Source: Auraticoccus cholistanensis (GTDB taxonomy: Bacteria > Actinomycetota > Actinomycetes > Propionibacteriales > Propionibacteriaceae). Taken from it: DNA of 64,000 bases. Within the stretch, counting starts at the first letter, position 1. Each line of letters opens with the position of its first letter. Shown here in pieces: positions 56,190-64,000 of the stretch. The position numbers and the translations under genes are program-made. The stretch is from the NCBI RefSeq assembly GCF_009742705.1, contig NZ_WPCU01000010.1, forward strand, positions 420,391 to 484,390, read 5' to 3'. The notes under the pieces were generated by a model. The model was not told the DNA's origin. It ran no database searches and saw nothing but the letters and a program-made list of their open reading frames with translations.

Positions 56190-58373
56190 ATGCGACGCGC
56201 CCTGGTGCTGCTGGCCGGAGTACTCGCGTGCTGGTGGTCCGCCCTCCCCGCGGGCGCCTACCCCCCGCCGGACACGGTGGCCGAGCTGGTGGAGCGGCTC
56301 CGGCAGGACCCGGTGCAGGTGAACACCATGATGGGCGCGGGTCGCACCGCCGAGGTGGACGCCCTGATCACCGAGGCCGCCGCCCGCGCCCCGCTGCCGG
56401 TCTACGTCGTGCTGGACCTGGCCCCCGACGAGCTCGAGGGCCGCGAGCAGCCGGCCGAGGACCTGGTCCCGCTGCTCTCGGCCGAGCTCGGTGAGGGGCT
56501 GTACCTGGTGGAGCTGGGCTCCACCGCCGAGTCGATCATCGGCTCGCAGGAGCTGGCGGTGGTCGGCCAGGACGAGACCGAGGTCCTCAGCAACGCCTAC
56601 CAGGGCAGGTCGCTGGCCCGTGAGCTGGCCGATCCCGGGTACCCCACGACGGCGATGCAGACCTACCTTGCGGTGCTCTCGGTGGCCGACGGCGGGGTGG
56701 ACGAGGTGGACACCGACGCCGTGCGCAGCTCGGGCTGGCTGGTCGAGACCGACCTCGGCGAGCACCTCGAGGCCGTCGACGAACGGCTCATCTTCACCGG
56801 CGTGGTCGCCCTGGGCACGCTCAGCGCGGCCGCCGGCTCACGGCTGCGCACCTCGCGGGCGCGGCGCCGGGCCGGGGTGAGCCAGCCGCTGCCGCGCCGG
56901 CTGCTGGCCACGGCCGCGGCCCTGGCGCTGACCACGGGGACGGCGACCGCCACCTGGGTGCTGATGAGCCAGCGCATCCCTCCGCCGCCCGTCGCCGGCG
57001 ACCAGTCGCTGGCGGCGGCCGAGGCCTTCGAGGCGGGGGCGCGGGTGTGGGTGAGCCCCGACCTGCAGGGGTGGATGACGCCGGAGCGCCAGGCCCGCCT
57101 GGAGGCGCTCGCCGAGGACGCGGTGGTGCCGACCCGGGTGGCGGTCTGGTACCCCACGCAGGACGGGGACGGCCTGCTGGAGGTGGCGTGGACGACCGGC
57201 CAGCCGGGGCTGTGGGTCTCGGCCAGCCCCGACGAGGTGGACGCCTTCGACTTCCGGCTGTCCGGGGACACCTACCACTGGGCCGACTCGCTGGACGCCG
57301 AGGCGGGCTCGGACCGCATCACCTTCATGGTGTCCGAGCTCATCCGCGACAGCGACGAGGAGGGGCCGCGGGAGGTCCGCCCGTTCCCCCGCAGCGACTA
57401 CTACGGCGGTTCGCTCGGTGCGGTGCTGGCGGTGGTGCCGGTGACCGGGCTGCTCGTCGTCCCGGTCGGGCTGGTGCTGGGGCTGGTGCTGGCCTCGCCG
57501 ACCGTGCGCCGGCTGAAGCGCAAGGGGCCGCAGGTCGAGCCGTCCCAGTGGCTGCCGGAGCCGGCGCCGGTGTCCCGCCGCCCGACCGGCCGGCCGGGCG
57601 ACCGGCCCGAGGCCCGCAGGCGGCCCGTTCCGGAGCGCCCGGTCCCCGGGCGTCCGGCCGACCGCGGGCGGCCCGTCCCCGAGCGCCCGGTCCGCGAGCA
57701 GCAGACCGACCGGGAGCAGCCGGTCGCCGCTGAGCCACTGGCTCCTCCGGCGGCCGCCGCGGCGGCGGGTGCGGCGGCGGGTGCAGCGGCGGCGGCAGCA
57801 GCGGCAGCAGCGACGGCGGCGGCGGGCGCACCCGCCGCGGGGGCAGGGGGGCTGCGCCCGCGGCCGCTGGCCGAGGTGAGCTCCTGGGAGGTGTCCGGCT
57901 GGCGACGCTCGGCGGAGTTCGAGGTGGGGAACCTGGAACGCACCCTGCGCTTCCTCAACCCGACGGCCGCCGCCACCGAGGCCGCCACGGCCGCCCGGCG
58001 CCACGCCGAGGCGGCGCAGACCCTGGTCGGCTCCGACAACCCCGCCGACCACCTGGGCGCCCTGGTGCTGGCTCGACGGGGTGCCGCCGCGGCCGCCGCC
58101 GCGACCGCGGGACGGGCGTGGGAGGCCGCGCCCGGGTGCTGGTCCTCGCCGCTGCACCCGGCCGCGACCGAGGAGCGGACGATCGCCGGACGCGCGGTGC
58201 CCTGCTGCCGGGCCTGCGCCGCCTCGGTGGACGCCGGCCAGGAGCCCGAGGTGCTGGCGCTGCCCGGCCCGGACGGCCCGGTGCGCTACCACGACTCGGG
58301 CGCCGAGCCGTGGGCGTCGACGGCCTACGGCGCGCTGGAGCCCGACCTGCCCGGACGGCTGGCCCGCAGCTAG
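56190..58373 (+). CDS. Large multi-domain membrane protein with Cys-rich C-terminus
   Basis: 727 residues; not a recognised named protein. A signal-like start (LVLLAGVLACWWSALPAGAY) is followed by module A (about 28-190; TVAELVERLRQDPVQVNTMM; LPVYVVLDLAPDELEG), membrane segments near 200 and 240, module B (about 265-395; SLAAAEAFEAGARVWVSPDL; VPTRVAVWYPTQ), a membrane segment near 415 (GLLVVPVGLVLGLVLASPTV), a Pro/Arg and Ala-rich linker and a C-terminal domain (about 565-727) with GCWSSPLHPAATEERTI and VPCCRACAAS, possibly metal binding. Modules A and B look like duplicates. ATG 56190 with AAAGG. The stop overlaps that of the convergent gene. Confidence 0.75.
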   Translation: MRRALVLLAGVLACWWSALPAGAYPPPDTVAELVERLRQDPVQVNTMMGAGRTAEVDALITEAAARAPLPVYVVLDLAPDELEGREQPAEDLVPLLSAELGEGLYLVELGSTAESIIGSQELAVVGQDETEVLSNAYQGRSLARELADPGYPTTAMQTYLAVLSVADGGVDEVDTDAVRSSGWLVETDLGEHLEAVDERLIFTGVVALGTLSAAAGSRLRTSRARRRAGVSQPLPRRLLATAAALALTTGTATATWVLMSQRIPPPPVAGDQSLAAAEAFEAGARVWVSPDLQGWMTPERQARLEALAEDAVVPTRVAVWYPTQDGDGLLEVAWTTGQPGLWVSASPDEVDAFDFRLSGDTYHWADSLDAEAGSDRITFMVSELIRDSDEEGPREVRPFPRSDYYGGSLGAVLAVVPVTGLLVVPVGLVLGLVLASPTVRRLKRKGPQVEPSQWLPEPAPVSRRPTGRPGDRPEARRRPVPERPVPGRPADRGRPVPERPVREQQTDREQPVAAEPLAPPAAAAAAGAAAGAAAAAAAAAATAAAGAPAAGAGGLRPRPLAEVSSWEVSGWRRSAEFEVGNLERTLRFLNPTAAATEAATAARRHAEAAQTLVGSDNPADHLGALVLARRGAAAAAAATAGRAWEAAPGCWSSPLHPAATEERTIAGRAVPCCRACAASVDAGQEPEVLALPGPDGPVRYHDSGAEPWASTAYGALEPDLPGRLARS

Positions 58374-59530
58374 TCCTGGGCGGGGGCCAGGCTCAGCTGC
58401 AGCAGCCGCTCCCCCTCGGCCTGCCCCAGGTCCGCCGGCCGGGACCGGCCGGTGAGGGCGTCCACCACCAGCAGCCGGCCACCGTGCACGGCCAGCAGCG
58501 AGCTGCCGTCCGCGCTGAACGCGAAGGTGCTGGCCGGCTCGACCGCGAGCGCGCTCTGCTCGTCCCAGACCGCCACCGGCCAGGAGCGGTCGGTGGCCAC
58601 CAGCTGCAGCTGCGCCCGGTCCCGGCCGCGGACCACCACCGCCACCCGGCGCCCGTCGGGCGAGATGCGCCCGGGGTCGGCGGCGTCGCGGGGCCAGCCC
58701 GGCACCGCCCGCCGCTCACCGGTGCGCTGGTCGAGGAGCACCTGCACGCAGTAGTGCCACGGGCCGCACTCGCTGATGAGCAGGTGGTTCGGTCCGACGG
58801 CCAGCAGCCGTCCCGTGCTGAGCTGCGTCCGGCCGTCCTCGCCGAGCCGCCAGAGCCCGCGACGGTCCTCCTGCAGCAGCCCGCCACGACCGTCCGAGGT
58901 CACCCGTCCCCCCTCGGCGGGGACCGTCCCGGGCAGGTCGGCACCGTTGAACAGCACCCGGAAGAAGCGGGTCCGGTCCTCGCCCGGCTGGTCGGCCAGG
59001 TACAGCGAGGACCCGGGCCCGGGCAGCACCGTGCGGGAGCGTCCGAAGCGCCAGGCGGGCCCGGCGGGGAGCTCGCCCCACACCAGCGCGGCCGCCCCCG
59101 CCCGGCGCGGGTCGGCGTCGAGCACCAGCACGCCGTCGGGGCCGGCGATCAGCGCCGACGACCCGCCCGGCACCGGCAGCCGCACCGGGGTGCGCAGCAC
59201 CCGTCCGGTGCCGAGGTCGACCGCCAGCACGGCGCGGGCGGTGCGTAGCCAGGCCACCTCACCGCGGCCGCCCGGCAGCACCGGGCCCGCCCCGGCGAGC
59301 TCGACGGGCCGGGGGTCGGCCTCGGCCGGCGGCGGGGCGCTGGGCATCGGCACGGGCGGAGCGGGAGGCGTCGAGACGCGGGGAGCCGGTGGTGGTGGGG
59401 GCGCGGGATCGCCGGTGCGGCCCAGACCCAGCACCACGGCGACGACCGCCACCACCACGGTCAGCAGCCGTGCCCCCCACGGCGAACGTCCGGCCTCGAG
59501 GACGTCGCGGTCGTCGTCGATGACGTCCAC
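58370..59530 (-). CDS. Membrane-anchored propeller-like protein (copy 2)
   Basis: 386 residues. Layout equals that of the gene at 25353: an acidic tail (MDVIDDDRDVLEAG), one membrane segment (LLTVVVAVVAVVLGLG), a Pro-rich linker (APRVSTPPAPPVPMPSAPPP), then blade-like repeats (AVLAVDLGTGRVLRTPVRLP; LLISECGPWHYCVQVLLDQR with a Cys pair; RISPDGRRVAVVVRG). GTG start; GGGGGA abuts it and CATACT is six bases upstream, so a leaderless mRNA is likely. Its stop TAG is shared with the convergent gene's stop in one CTAG. Confidence 0.7.
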   Translation of the reverse strand: MDVIDDDRDVLEAGRSPWGARLLTVVVAVVAVVLGLGRTGDPAPPPPPAPRVSTPPAPPVPMPSAPPPAEADPRPVELAGAGPVLPGGRGEVAWLRTARAVLAVDLGTGRVLRTPVRLPVPGGSSALIAGPDGVLVLDADPRRAGAAALVWGELPAGPAWRFGRSRTVLPGPGSSLYLADQPGEDRTRFFRVLFNGADLPGTVPAEGGRVTSDGRGGLLQEDRRGLWRLGEDGRTQLSTGRLLAVGPNHLLISECGPWHYCVQVLLDQRTGERRAVPGWPRDAADPGRISPDGRRVAVVVRGRDRAQLQLVATDRSWPVAVWDEQSALAVEPASTFAFSADGSSLLAVHGGRLLVVDALTGRSRPADLGQAEGERLLQLSLAPAQD

Positions 59531-59536
59531 TCCCCC

Positions 59537-59542
59537 AGTATG
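59537..59542 (-). promoter_or_regulatory. -10 element (CATACT) for propeller-like protein copy 2
   Basis: CATACT on the minus strand ends six bases before the GTG; only GGGGGA lies between, too close for a Shine-Dalgarno. Confidence 0.45.
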
Positions 59543-59590
59543 CGCGCGGGCCCCCGACCCGGCGCCCGGACGGCCCGCCGGCCCCCGCCG

Positions 59591-60601
59591 TCAGCGGGTG
59601 GTCCAGGCCAGCAGCTCCTCGACCGGCCAGGTGTTGACGATCCGTTCCGGCGGGATCCCGGCCGCCTCGGCCCGGGCCGCCCCGTAGGCCTGGAAGTCGA
59701 GCTGGCCGGGGGCGTGGGCGTCGGTGTTGATGCTGAACAGGCAGCCGGTGTCCACGGCCAGCGCCAGCAGCTCGTCGGGCGGGTCGCAGCGCTCGGGCCG
59801 GGAGTTGATCTCGACCGCCACGTCGAACTGCCGGCAGGCCTCGAAGACCACCTCGGCGTCGAACTGCGAGGGCGGGCGGGTGCCCCGCTCCCCCTCGACC
59901 AGCCGCCCGGTGCAGTGACCCAGCACGTCGGTGCGCCGGTTCGCGATCGCGGTCACCATCCGCATCGTCATGGTCTCGGAGTCCGAGCGCAGCTTGGAGT
60001 GCACGCTGGCCACCACCACGTCGAGCTCGTCGAGCAGGTCCGCCTCCTGGTCCAGGGTGCCGTCCTCGTTGATGTCGACCTCGATGCCGCGCAGCACCCG
60101 GAACGGCGCGAGCTCCTCGTTCAGCTCGGCCACCGCCGCCAGCTGCTGACGGAGCCGGGCCGGGGTGAGCCCGCGGGCCACGGTGAGCCGTGGCGAGTGG
60201 TCGGTGATGGCGCAGTACTGGTGGCCGAGGGAGCGGGCGGTGGTCATCATCTCCGTCAGCGGGCTGCCGCCGTCGGACCAGTCGGAGTGGCAGTGCAGGT
60301 CGCCGCGCAGCGCGGCCCGGACCCGGTCACCTCCCTCGACCAGGGGCGCCTTCTGCTCGCGCAGCCCGGCCAGGTAGTCCGGCACCCGGCCGTCGAGGGC
60401 CTGGCTGATCACCGCCACCGTCTTGGGGCCCAGGCCGGGGACCTCCGCCCAGCTGCGGCGACGCTGCCGGTCCTCGCGTTCGGCGGCCGTCATGGCGGCC
60501 ACCGTGGCGGCGGCCCGGCGGTAGGCCTTGACCCGGTGGGTGTCGGCCCGGCTCCGCTCGAGCAGGAAGCCGATCTCGTGCAGGGCCTCGACGGGATCCA
60601 T
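59591..60601 (-). CDS. PHP-domain phosphoesterase with N-terminal helix-hairpin-helix
   Basis: 336 residues. The N-terminal 90 residues resemble the helical DNA-binding part of DNA polymerase X/HhH proteins (WAEVPGLGPKTVAVISQALD, a hairpin). The PHP domain (about 98-336) has the metal ligands in GDLHCHSDWSDGGSPL, AITDHSP, GIEVDINEDGTLD, VVVASVHSKL, DVLGHCTGR, EINSRPERCDPPDEL and INTDAHAPGQLD. Probably a histidinol-phosphatase-like or nucleic acid phosphoesterase. ATG with GGAGGA. It starts two bases after the neighbour's stop. Confidence 0.88.
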   Translation of the reverse strand: MDPVEALHEIGFLLERSRADTHRVKAYRRAAATVAAMTAAEREDRQRRRSWAEVPGLGPKTVAVISQALDGRVPDYLAGLREQKAPLVEGGDRVRAALRGDLHCHSDWSDGGSPLTEMMTTARSLGHQYCAITDHSPRLTVARGLTPARLRQQLAAVAELNEELAPFRVLRGIEVDINEDGTLDQEADLLDELDVVVASVHSKLRSDSETMTMRMVTAIANRRTDVLGHCTGRLVEGERGTRPPSQFDAEVVFEACRQFDVAVEINSRPERCDPPDELLALAVDTGCLFSINTDAHAPGQLDFQAYGAARAEAAGIPPERIVNTWPVEELLAWTTR

Positions 60602-60602
60602 G

Positions 60603-61283
60603 TCAGCTCCTCCTGGTTCGGGGTCGGGGGCGTCCGGTGAGGGCCTCGGCGGCCGGGACGGTCTGCGGCGGCCAGCGCAGGGCACGCAGCCGTCCCACAC
60701 CCCACCACCCGTAGCCCACGGCGAGGAAGCCCACGCTCAGGTAGAGCACGTAGTCGGCGAAGCCCGGTGAGGCGGGGTCGAGGAAGGGGTAGAGCGCCTC
60801 GCCGCCGGCGACGTAGGTGACCAGGTACAGGACCGGGACGGCGAGCCAGGCCAGCGGCCACCACCAGGCCAGCAGCTGGTTGCGTCCCACCAGCAGCCAG
60901 TCGAGCGCGGCCAGGCAGGGCACCACGACGTGGGTGAGGAGGCTGACCGGTTGGCTGTAGTCGCCGCCGAGCAGCAGGGCGTAGACCACCAGGGTGACGG
61001 TGGCGTAGGTCGTGGCGGCCCCGCGGGCGACGCCCCAGCGGGTCTCCAGCGCCCCGCCCAGCACCAGCGGGGCGAGCAGCGAGCCGGTGGCCGTCAGCGC
61101 CACGGCCAGCGTGGACACCTGGGTGAAGTAGGCCAGGTTCGCCCACTGCACCCGGCCGTCGTCCAGCAGACCCATCCCCACCCCGAGCCAGCCGCAGCCG
61201 GCCAGCAGCATCCGCCACAGGGTGACCGCCGCCAGGCTGGGGCCCTCGACCCGCGTGGGGACCCGCACGGTCGTGGTCGGCAT
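60603..61283 (-). CDS. Pr6Pr family six-helix membrane protein (copy 2)
   Basis: 226 residues, six membrane segments. NLAYFTQVSTLAVALTATGS corresponds to the FTVQSNLL motif of copy 1 (22682), and HVVVPCLAALDWLLVGRNQL, LYPFLDPASPGFADYVLYLS match further. ATG 61283 with AGGAG is chosen; the longer GTG start is unsupported. Followed directly by the PHP gene, so both are likely co-transcribed. Confidence 0.85.
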   Translation of the reverse strand: MPTTTVRVPTRVEGPSLAAVTLWRMLLAGCGWLGVGMGLLDDGRVQWANLAYFTQVSTLAVALTATGSLLAPLVLGGALETRWGVARGAATTYATVTLVVYALLLGGDYSQPVSLLTHVVVPCLAALDWLLVGRNQLLAWWWPLAWLAVPVLYLVTYVAGGEALYPFLDPASPGFADYVLYLSVGFLAVGYGWWGVGRLRALRWPPQTVPAAEALTGRPRPRTRRS

Positions 61284-61350
61284 CCGGCTCCTCGCTCGTC
61301 CGGCGCTCCCTGCGGCGCCGGTGACCATCCTCCCACCCCGCCCGGGCCGA

Positions 61351-61356
61351 TAGGGT
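61351..61356 (+). promoter_or_regulatory. -10 element (TAGGGT) for the FasR-like gene
   Basis: TAGGGT ends seven bases before the ATG at 61364 and no Shine-Dalgarno is present. Confidence 0.5.
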
Positions 61357-61363
61357 CGCCAGC

Positions 61364-62560
61364 ATGGCCGGGGGCAGGAGCAGCGAGCGGGGCGCGGGTC
61401 CGTCGCCGCGCACCCGCGCCGCCATCGCCCGGCGGCTGGCCGCCGCCTCGGGCCGGATGACCACCGCCGCGGTGGCCGAGATGGACGCCCGCCACCCCTG
61501 GTTCTCCGCCCTCGACGCCGAGAAGCGGTCCTGGATCACGCTGGTGGCCCAGGCCGGCATCGACGGGTTCGTGCGCTGGTTCAGCGACCCCGACGCCTCC
61601 GCCACCACCGGAGCCGACGTCTTCGGCACCGCGCCGCGGGCGCTGGCCCGGGCGATCTCGCTGCAGCAGACGGTGGAGCTGGTGCGGACCACCATCGACG
61701 CGGTGGAGACCCAGCTGCACGAGGTGATGCCCCGCAACGACCGGGCGCACCTGCAGGTGGCGATCACCCGCTACAGCCGCGAGGTCGCCTTCGCCGCCGC
61801 CGAGGTGTACGCCCGGGCGGCGGAGATGCGCGGCGCCTGGGACGCCCGGCTGGAGGCGCTGGTCGTCGACTCGGTGCTGCGCGGGGAGACCGACGAGACC
61901 GTGCTGTCGCGGGCGTCCACGCTGGGCTGGCGCTCCACCCAGTCCGTGGTGGTGGTGATCGGCGCCGACCCCGACCGCGACAACGCCCTCGACGACGTCC
62001 GCCGCCTGGCCCGGCAGCGCCACCTCGACGTGCTGGCGGCCGTGCAGGGCGACCGGCTGGTGGTGGTGCTGGGCGGTGAGGCGCTGGCCGACGGCGACGC
62101 CGCGGTGACCGAGGCCACCCACCTGGTCGCCGCCTTCGGCCCCGGACCCATCGTGGTGGGTCCCGTGGTGGAGCACCTCGTCGACGCCGCCCGGTCGGCC
62201 CGGGCGGCCGTGTCCGGACTCCGTGCCGCGGTGGCCTGGCCCACCGCACCCCGCCCGGTGGGCACCGACGACCTGCTGCCGGAGCGGGCGCTCTCCGGCG
62301 ACGGGCACGCGCGCCGGGCGCTGGCCACCGACGTCTACGGCCCGCTGGCGGCCGTCAACGGCGACCTGCTGGACACGCTGACCACCTTCCTGGACTGCGG
62401 CTCCTCCATGGAGGCCACCGCCCGCGCGCTGTTCGTGCACCCCAACACGGTCCGCTACCGGCTGAGGCGGATCCACCAGGTGACCGGCTTCAGCCCCACC
62501 GACCCCCGCGAGTCCTACGTGCTGCGGGTCGCGCTGACCCTGGGACGCCTGCAGCGCTGA
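61364..62560 (+). CDS. PucR-type transcriptional regulator next to fabD (FasR-like)
   Basis: 398 residues. The C-terminal helix-turn-helix (about 345-395; LLDTLTTFLDCGSSMEATAR, ALFVHPNTVRYRLRRI) is the PucR type. The N-terminal part (TAAVAEMDARHPWFSALDAE, KRSWITLVAQAGIDGFVRWF) is like FasR, the activator of the fabD-fabH-acpP-fabF operon in Streptomyces and mycobacteria. It lies upstream of fabD with one gene between. ATG start without Shine-Dalgarno; TAGGGT lies seven bases upstream. Confidence 0.88.
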   Translation: MAGGRSSERGAGPSPRTRAAIARRLAAASGRMTTAAVAEMDARHPWFSALDAEKRSWITLVAQAGIDGFVRWFSDPDASATTGADVFGTAPRALARAISLQQTVELVRTTIDAVETQLHEVMPRNDRAHLQVAITRYSREVAFAAAEVYARAAEMRGAWDARLEALVVDSVLRGETDETVLSRASTLGWRSTQSVVVVIGADPDRDNALDDVRRLARQRHLDVLAAVQGDRLVVVLGGEALADGDAAVTEATHLVAAFGPGPIVVGPVVEHLVDAARSARAAVSGLRAAVAWPTAPRPVGTDDLLPERALSGDGHARRALATDVYGPLAAVNGDLLDTLTTFLDCGSSMEATARALFVHPNTVRYRLRRIHQVTGFSPTDPRESYVLRVALTLGRLQR

Positions 62561-62570
62561 GGACACGAGC

Positions 62571-62688
62571 GCTGAGGCGGGGCACGGGGGGCTGAGGCGG
62601 GGCGCGAGGGCTGAGGCGGGGCGCGAGGGCTGAGGCGGGGCACGAGGGGCTGAGGCGGGGCACGAGGGGCTGAGGCGGGGCGCGTAGC
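62571..62688 (+). repeat. Six tandem repeats of 19-20 bp between the regulator and the next gene
   Basis: Units begin GCTGAGGCGGGG and then read CACGAGGGG or CGCGAGG. Starts are at 62571, 62591, 62610, 62629, 62649 and 62669. A degenerate first unit includes the regulator's stop codon (GCTGAGGACACG, 62555). The sixth unit runs into the -10 of the next gene. Confidence 0.93.
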
Positions 62689-62690
62689 GT
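62685..62690 (+). promoter_or_regulatory. -10 element (TAGCGT) for the 62697 gene
   Basis: TAGCGT lies six bases before GTG 62697, at the edge of the tandem repeat array. Confidence 0.5.
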
Positions 62691-62696
62691 GGCGGC

Positions 62697-63173
62697 GTGC
62701 AGACCTTCCTGCCCTACGCCGACTTCGCGGCCAGCGCCCGGGTGCTGGACCAGCGCCGGCTGGGCAAGCAGCGGGTGGAGACGCTGCAGGTGATGCGGGC
62801 GCTCACCGTCGCCGGCTACGGCTGGCGGCACCACCCGGTGGCCAAGATGTGGCGCGGGCACCGCGGCTCGCTGATGGACTACCAGGTGGCGGTGTGCGCG
62901 GAGTGGGTCTCGCGCGGGTTCGGCGACACCTGCCTGGAGTCGACGCTGGCCGAGCTGGCGCTGCCGTCGCTGGTCGACCCCGAGACCGACGAGCTGGCGC
63001 AGTGGCGCCGCGGCGAGCACCGGCCGCCGTGGTGGCTGGGCCAGGAGGCCGTGCACCGCTCGCACCGGTCCAAGCTGCTGCAGAAGGACCCGGCCCACTA
63101 CGGCCCGCTGTTCCCCGGCACCCCCGACGACCTCGACTACGTCTGGCCGGGCCCGGACGTCCGTCCGCTGTGA
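62697..63173 (+). CDS. MSMEG_6728 family protein (pyrimidine-dimer glycosylase-related)
   Basis: 158 residues. QTFLPYADFAASARVLDQRR, LGKQRVETLQVMRALTVAGY, GWRHHPVAKMWRGHRGSLMD and HRSHRSKLLQKDPAHYGPLF fit the MSMEG_6728 family, related to T4 endonuclease V. No activity has been shown for the family. GTG start without Shine-Dalgarno; TAGCGT six bases upstream. Confidence 0.9.
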   Translation: MQTFLPYADFAASARVLDQRRLGKQRVETLQVMRALTVAGYGWRHHPVAKMWRGHRGSLMDYQVAVCAEWVSRGFGDTCLESTLAELALPSLVDPETDELAQWRRGEHRPPWWLGQEAVHRSHRSKLLQKDPAHYGPLFPGTPDDLDYVWPGPDVRPL

Positions 63174-63195
63174 CGAGGCGTTTGTAGGGTCTCCA

Positions 63196-63216
63196 CAAGA
63201 TCCCCCGGCCATCTTG
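63196..63216. promoter_or_regulatory. Inverted repeat upstream of fabD, candidate operator
   Basis: CAAGAT (63196-63201) and ATCTTG (63211-63216) form an inverted repeat with nine bases between. It lies 49 bases before the fabD start, next to a gene for a FasR-like regulator, so it may be an operator. Confidence 0.4.
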
Positions 63217-63264
63217 GTGATGTCCCTCCGCGCGGGCGGGGGGCCGAACGGGGAGAGTGGACCT

Positions 63265-64000
63265 GTGCTCGCCATCGTCGCGCCCGGACAGGGCGCCCAG
63301 ACCCCCGGATTCCTCAAGCCCTGGCTGACGGAGTCCTCCTTCGCCGACCGGCTGACGTGGCTGTCGGCGGTGGCCGGGCTGGACCTCGTGCACTACGGCA
63401 CCGAGGCCGACGCCGAGACCATCCGCGACACCGCCGTGGCGCAGCCGCTGCTGGTGGCCGCCGGGCTGCTCGCGTCCCTCGAGCTGTTCCCCCACCCCGC
63501 CGACGCGTTCGGCTTCACCGGCGTGGCCGCCGGGCACTCGGTGGGTGAGCTGACCGCCGCGGCCGGGGTCGGCGTCATCCGCGCCGAGCAGGCGATGGTG
63601 CTGGTGCGCGAGCGCGGCCGGGCGATGGCCGAGGCCAGCGCCGCCCGTCCCACCTCGATGACCGCCGTGCTGCGGGGCGAGCCGGAGGAGGTGCTCGCGA
63701 CCCTCGAGCGGCACGGGCTGACCGCGGCGAACCACAACGGCACCGGGCAGGTGGTGGCCGCCGGGACGACCGAGCAGCTCGCCGCCCTGGCCGCCGACCC
63801 GCCCAAGGGCGCCCGGCTGGTGCCGCTGAGCGTGGCCGGGGCCTTCCACACCGTGCACATGGCGCCGGCGGTGGCCCACCTGGAGAAGCTGTCCAAGGCC
63901 ATCACCACCTACGACCCGCGCATCCGGCTGCTCTCCAACGCCGACGGCCAGGTCGTCCAGCACGGCCGCGAGGTGCTCGACCGCATCGTCCGCCAGGTCG
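63265..64000 (+). CDS. fabD: Malonyl-CoA-ACP S-malonyltransferase, 5' part
   Basis: First 245 codons; the gene runs off the window end. AIVAPGQGAQTPGF is the N-terminal motif; the catalytic Ser is in GVAAGHSVGELTAAAGVG; the Arg that binds the malonyl carboxylate is in VLVRERGRAMAE; the active-site His is in VAGAFHTVHMAPA. GTG 63265 has GGAGAG upstream. fabH, acpP and fabF are expected beyond the window. Confidence 0.95.
   Translation, partial: MLAIVAPGQGAQTPGFLKPWLTESSFADRLTWLSAVAGLDLVHYGTEADAETIRDTAVAQPLLVAAGLLASLELFPHPADAFGFTGVAAGHSVGELTAAAGVGVIRAEQAMVLVRERGRAMAEASAARPTSMTAVLRGEPEEVLATLERHGLTAANHNGTGQVVAAGTTEQLAALAADPPKGARLVPLSVAGAFHTVHMAPAVAHLEKLSKAITTYDPRIRLLSNADGQVVQHGREVLDRIVRQV

Overview
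The window is about 73% G+C (visual estimate), dense with GTG starts and 1-4 base gene overlaps, and carries marker genes of a high-G+C actinobacterium: mtrA-mtrB-lpqB, ftsE-ftsX-smpB with ssrA, class Ib nrdH-nrdI-nrdE-nrdF, a homodimeric aceE, DUF3052, and a PucR-type regulator next to fabD. Gene content and order fit Propionibacteriales or a related group; this placement is inference from gene content only. No rRNA, CRISPR array or prophage was seen.

Layout. 0-3.4 kb: YcaQ-type glycosylase, NYN/LOTUS protein, Ogt, hibernation factor HPF. 3.7-7.2 kb: nitrogen operon amt-glnK-glnD, whose GlnD lacks the C-terminal ACT pair and runs into the convergent comF. 7.1-12 kb: comF, lpqB, mtrB, mtrA (minus). 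12.1-17.4 kb (plus): membrane protein, DUF4129, DUF4350, MoxR ATPase and DUF58, a BatA/MoxR-like envelope module. 17.4-20.5 kb (minus): a three-gene cassette (YbaB-like protein, Gly/Pro-rich protein with a YxxxE tail, WXG100-like protein) that looks like type VII secretion substrates without a secretion machine. 20.6-26.6 kb: YqgE, malic enzyme, Pr6Pr membrane protein, FolP2-like protein, pirin, and a membrane-anchored propeller-like protein. 26.7-30.8 kb: ribonucleotide reductase operon with two candidate NrdR boxes and a strong terminator. 30.9-37.7 kb: small antitoxin-like gene, GH109 pair, small zinc-ribbon unit, ssrA (tmRNA), divergent purple acid phosphatase, DUF1707/DUF4870-like protein, FKBP. 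37.8-38.9 kb: an IS481-type element with a broken transposase, inserted exactly at the smpB stop codon. 38.9-43.9 kb: smpB, M23 peptidase, ftsX, ftsE, prfB (minus). 43.9-50.2 kb: ROK kinase, tRNA-Val, M14 carboxypeptidase, MFS exporter, YqeY, amino-acid permease. 50.3-52.2 kb: orphan Mrr endonuclease with less G+C-rich codon use, peroxiredoxin, DUF3052. 52.4-58.4 kb: aceE, Rv0428c-like acetyltransferase with an apparent CTG start, and a 727-residue membrane protein with a duplicated module. 58.4-64 kb: second propeller-like protein, PHP phosphoesterase, second Pr6Pr protein, FasR-like regulator, a 19-20 bp tandem repeat, MSMEG_6728-family gene, and the start of fabD.

How the parts work together. 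Trans-translation is complete (ssrA plus smpB) beside release factor 2. FtsEX sits directly upstream of a coiled-coil M23 hydrolase, the arrangement used for FtsEX-controlled wall cleavage. NrdHIEF forms a full class Ib dNTP supply operon. Amt-GlnK-GlnD couple ammonium uptake to PII modification. MtrAB-LpqB controls envelope and cell-cycle genes. The regulator next to fabD suggests control of fatty acid synthesis.

A recurring sequence feature is the SD-less start: several genes have a TAnnnT-like hexamer 6-8 bases before a GTG or ATG and no Shine-Dalgarno, which suggests leaderless transcripts. All functions are assigned from sequence motifs and gene order read by eye; no database search was run.
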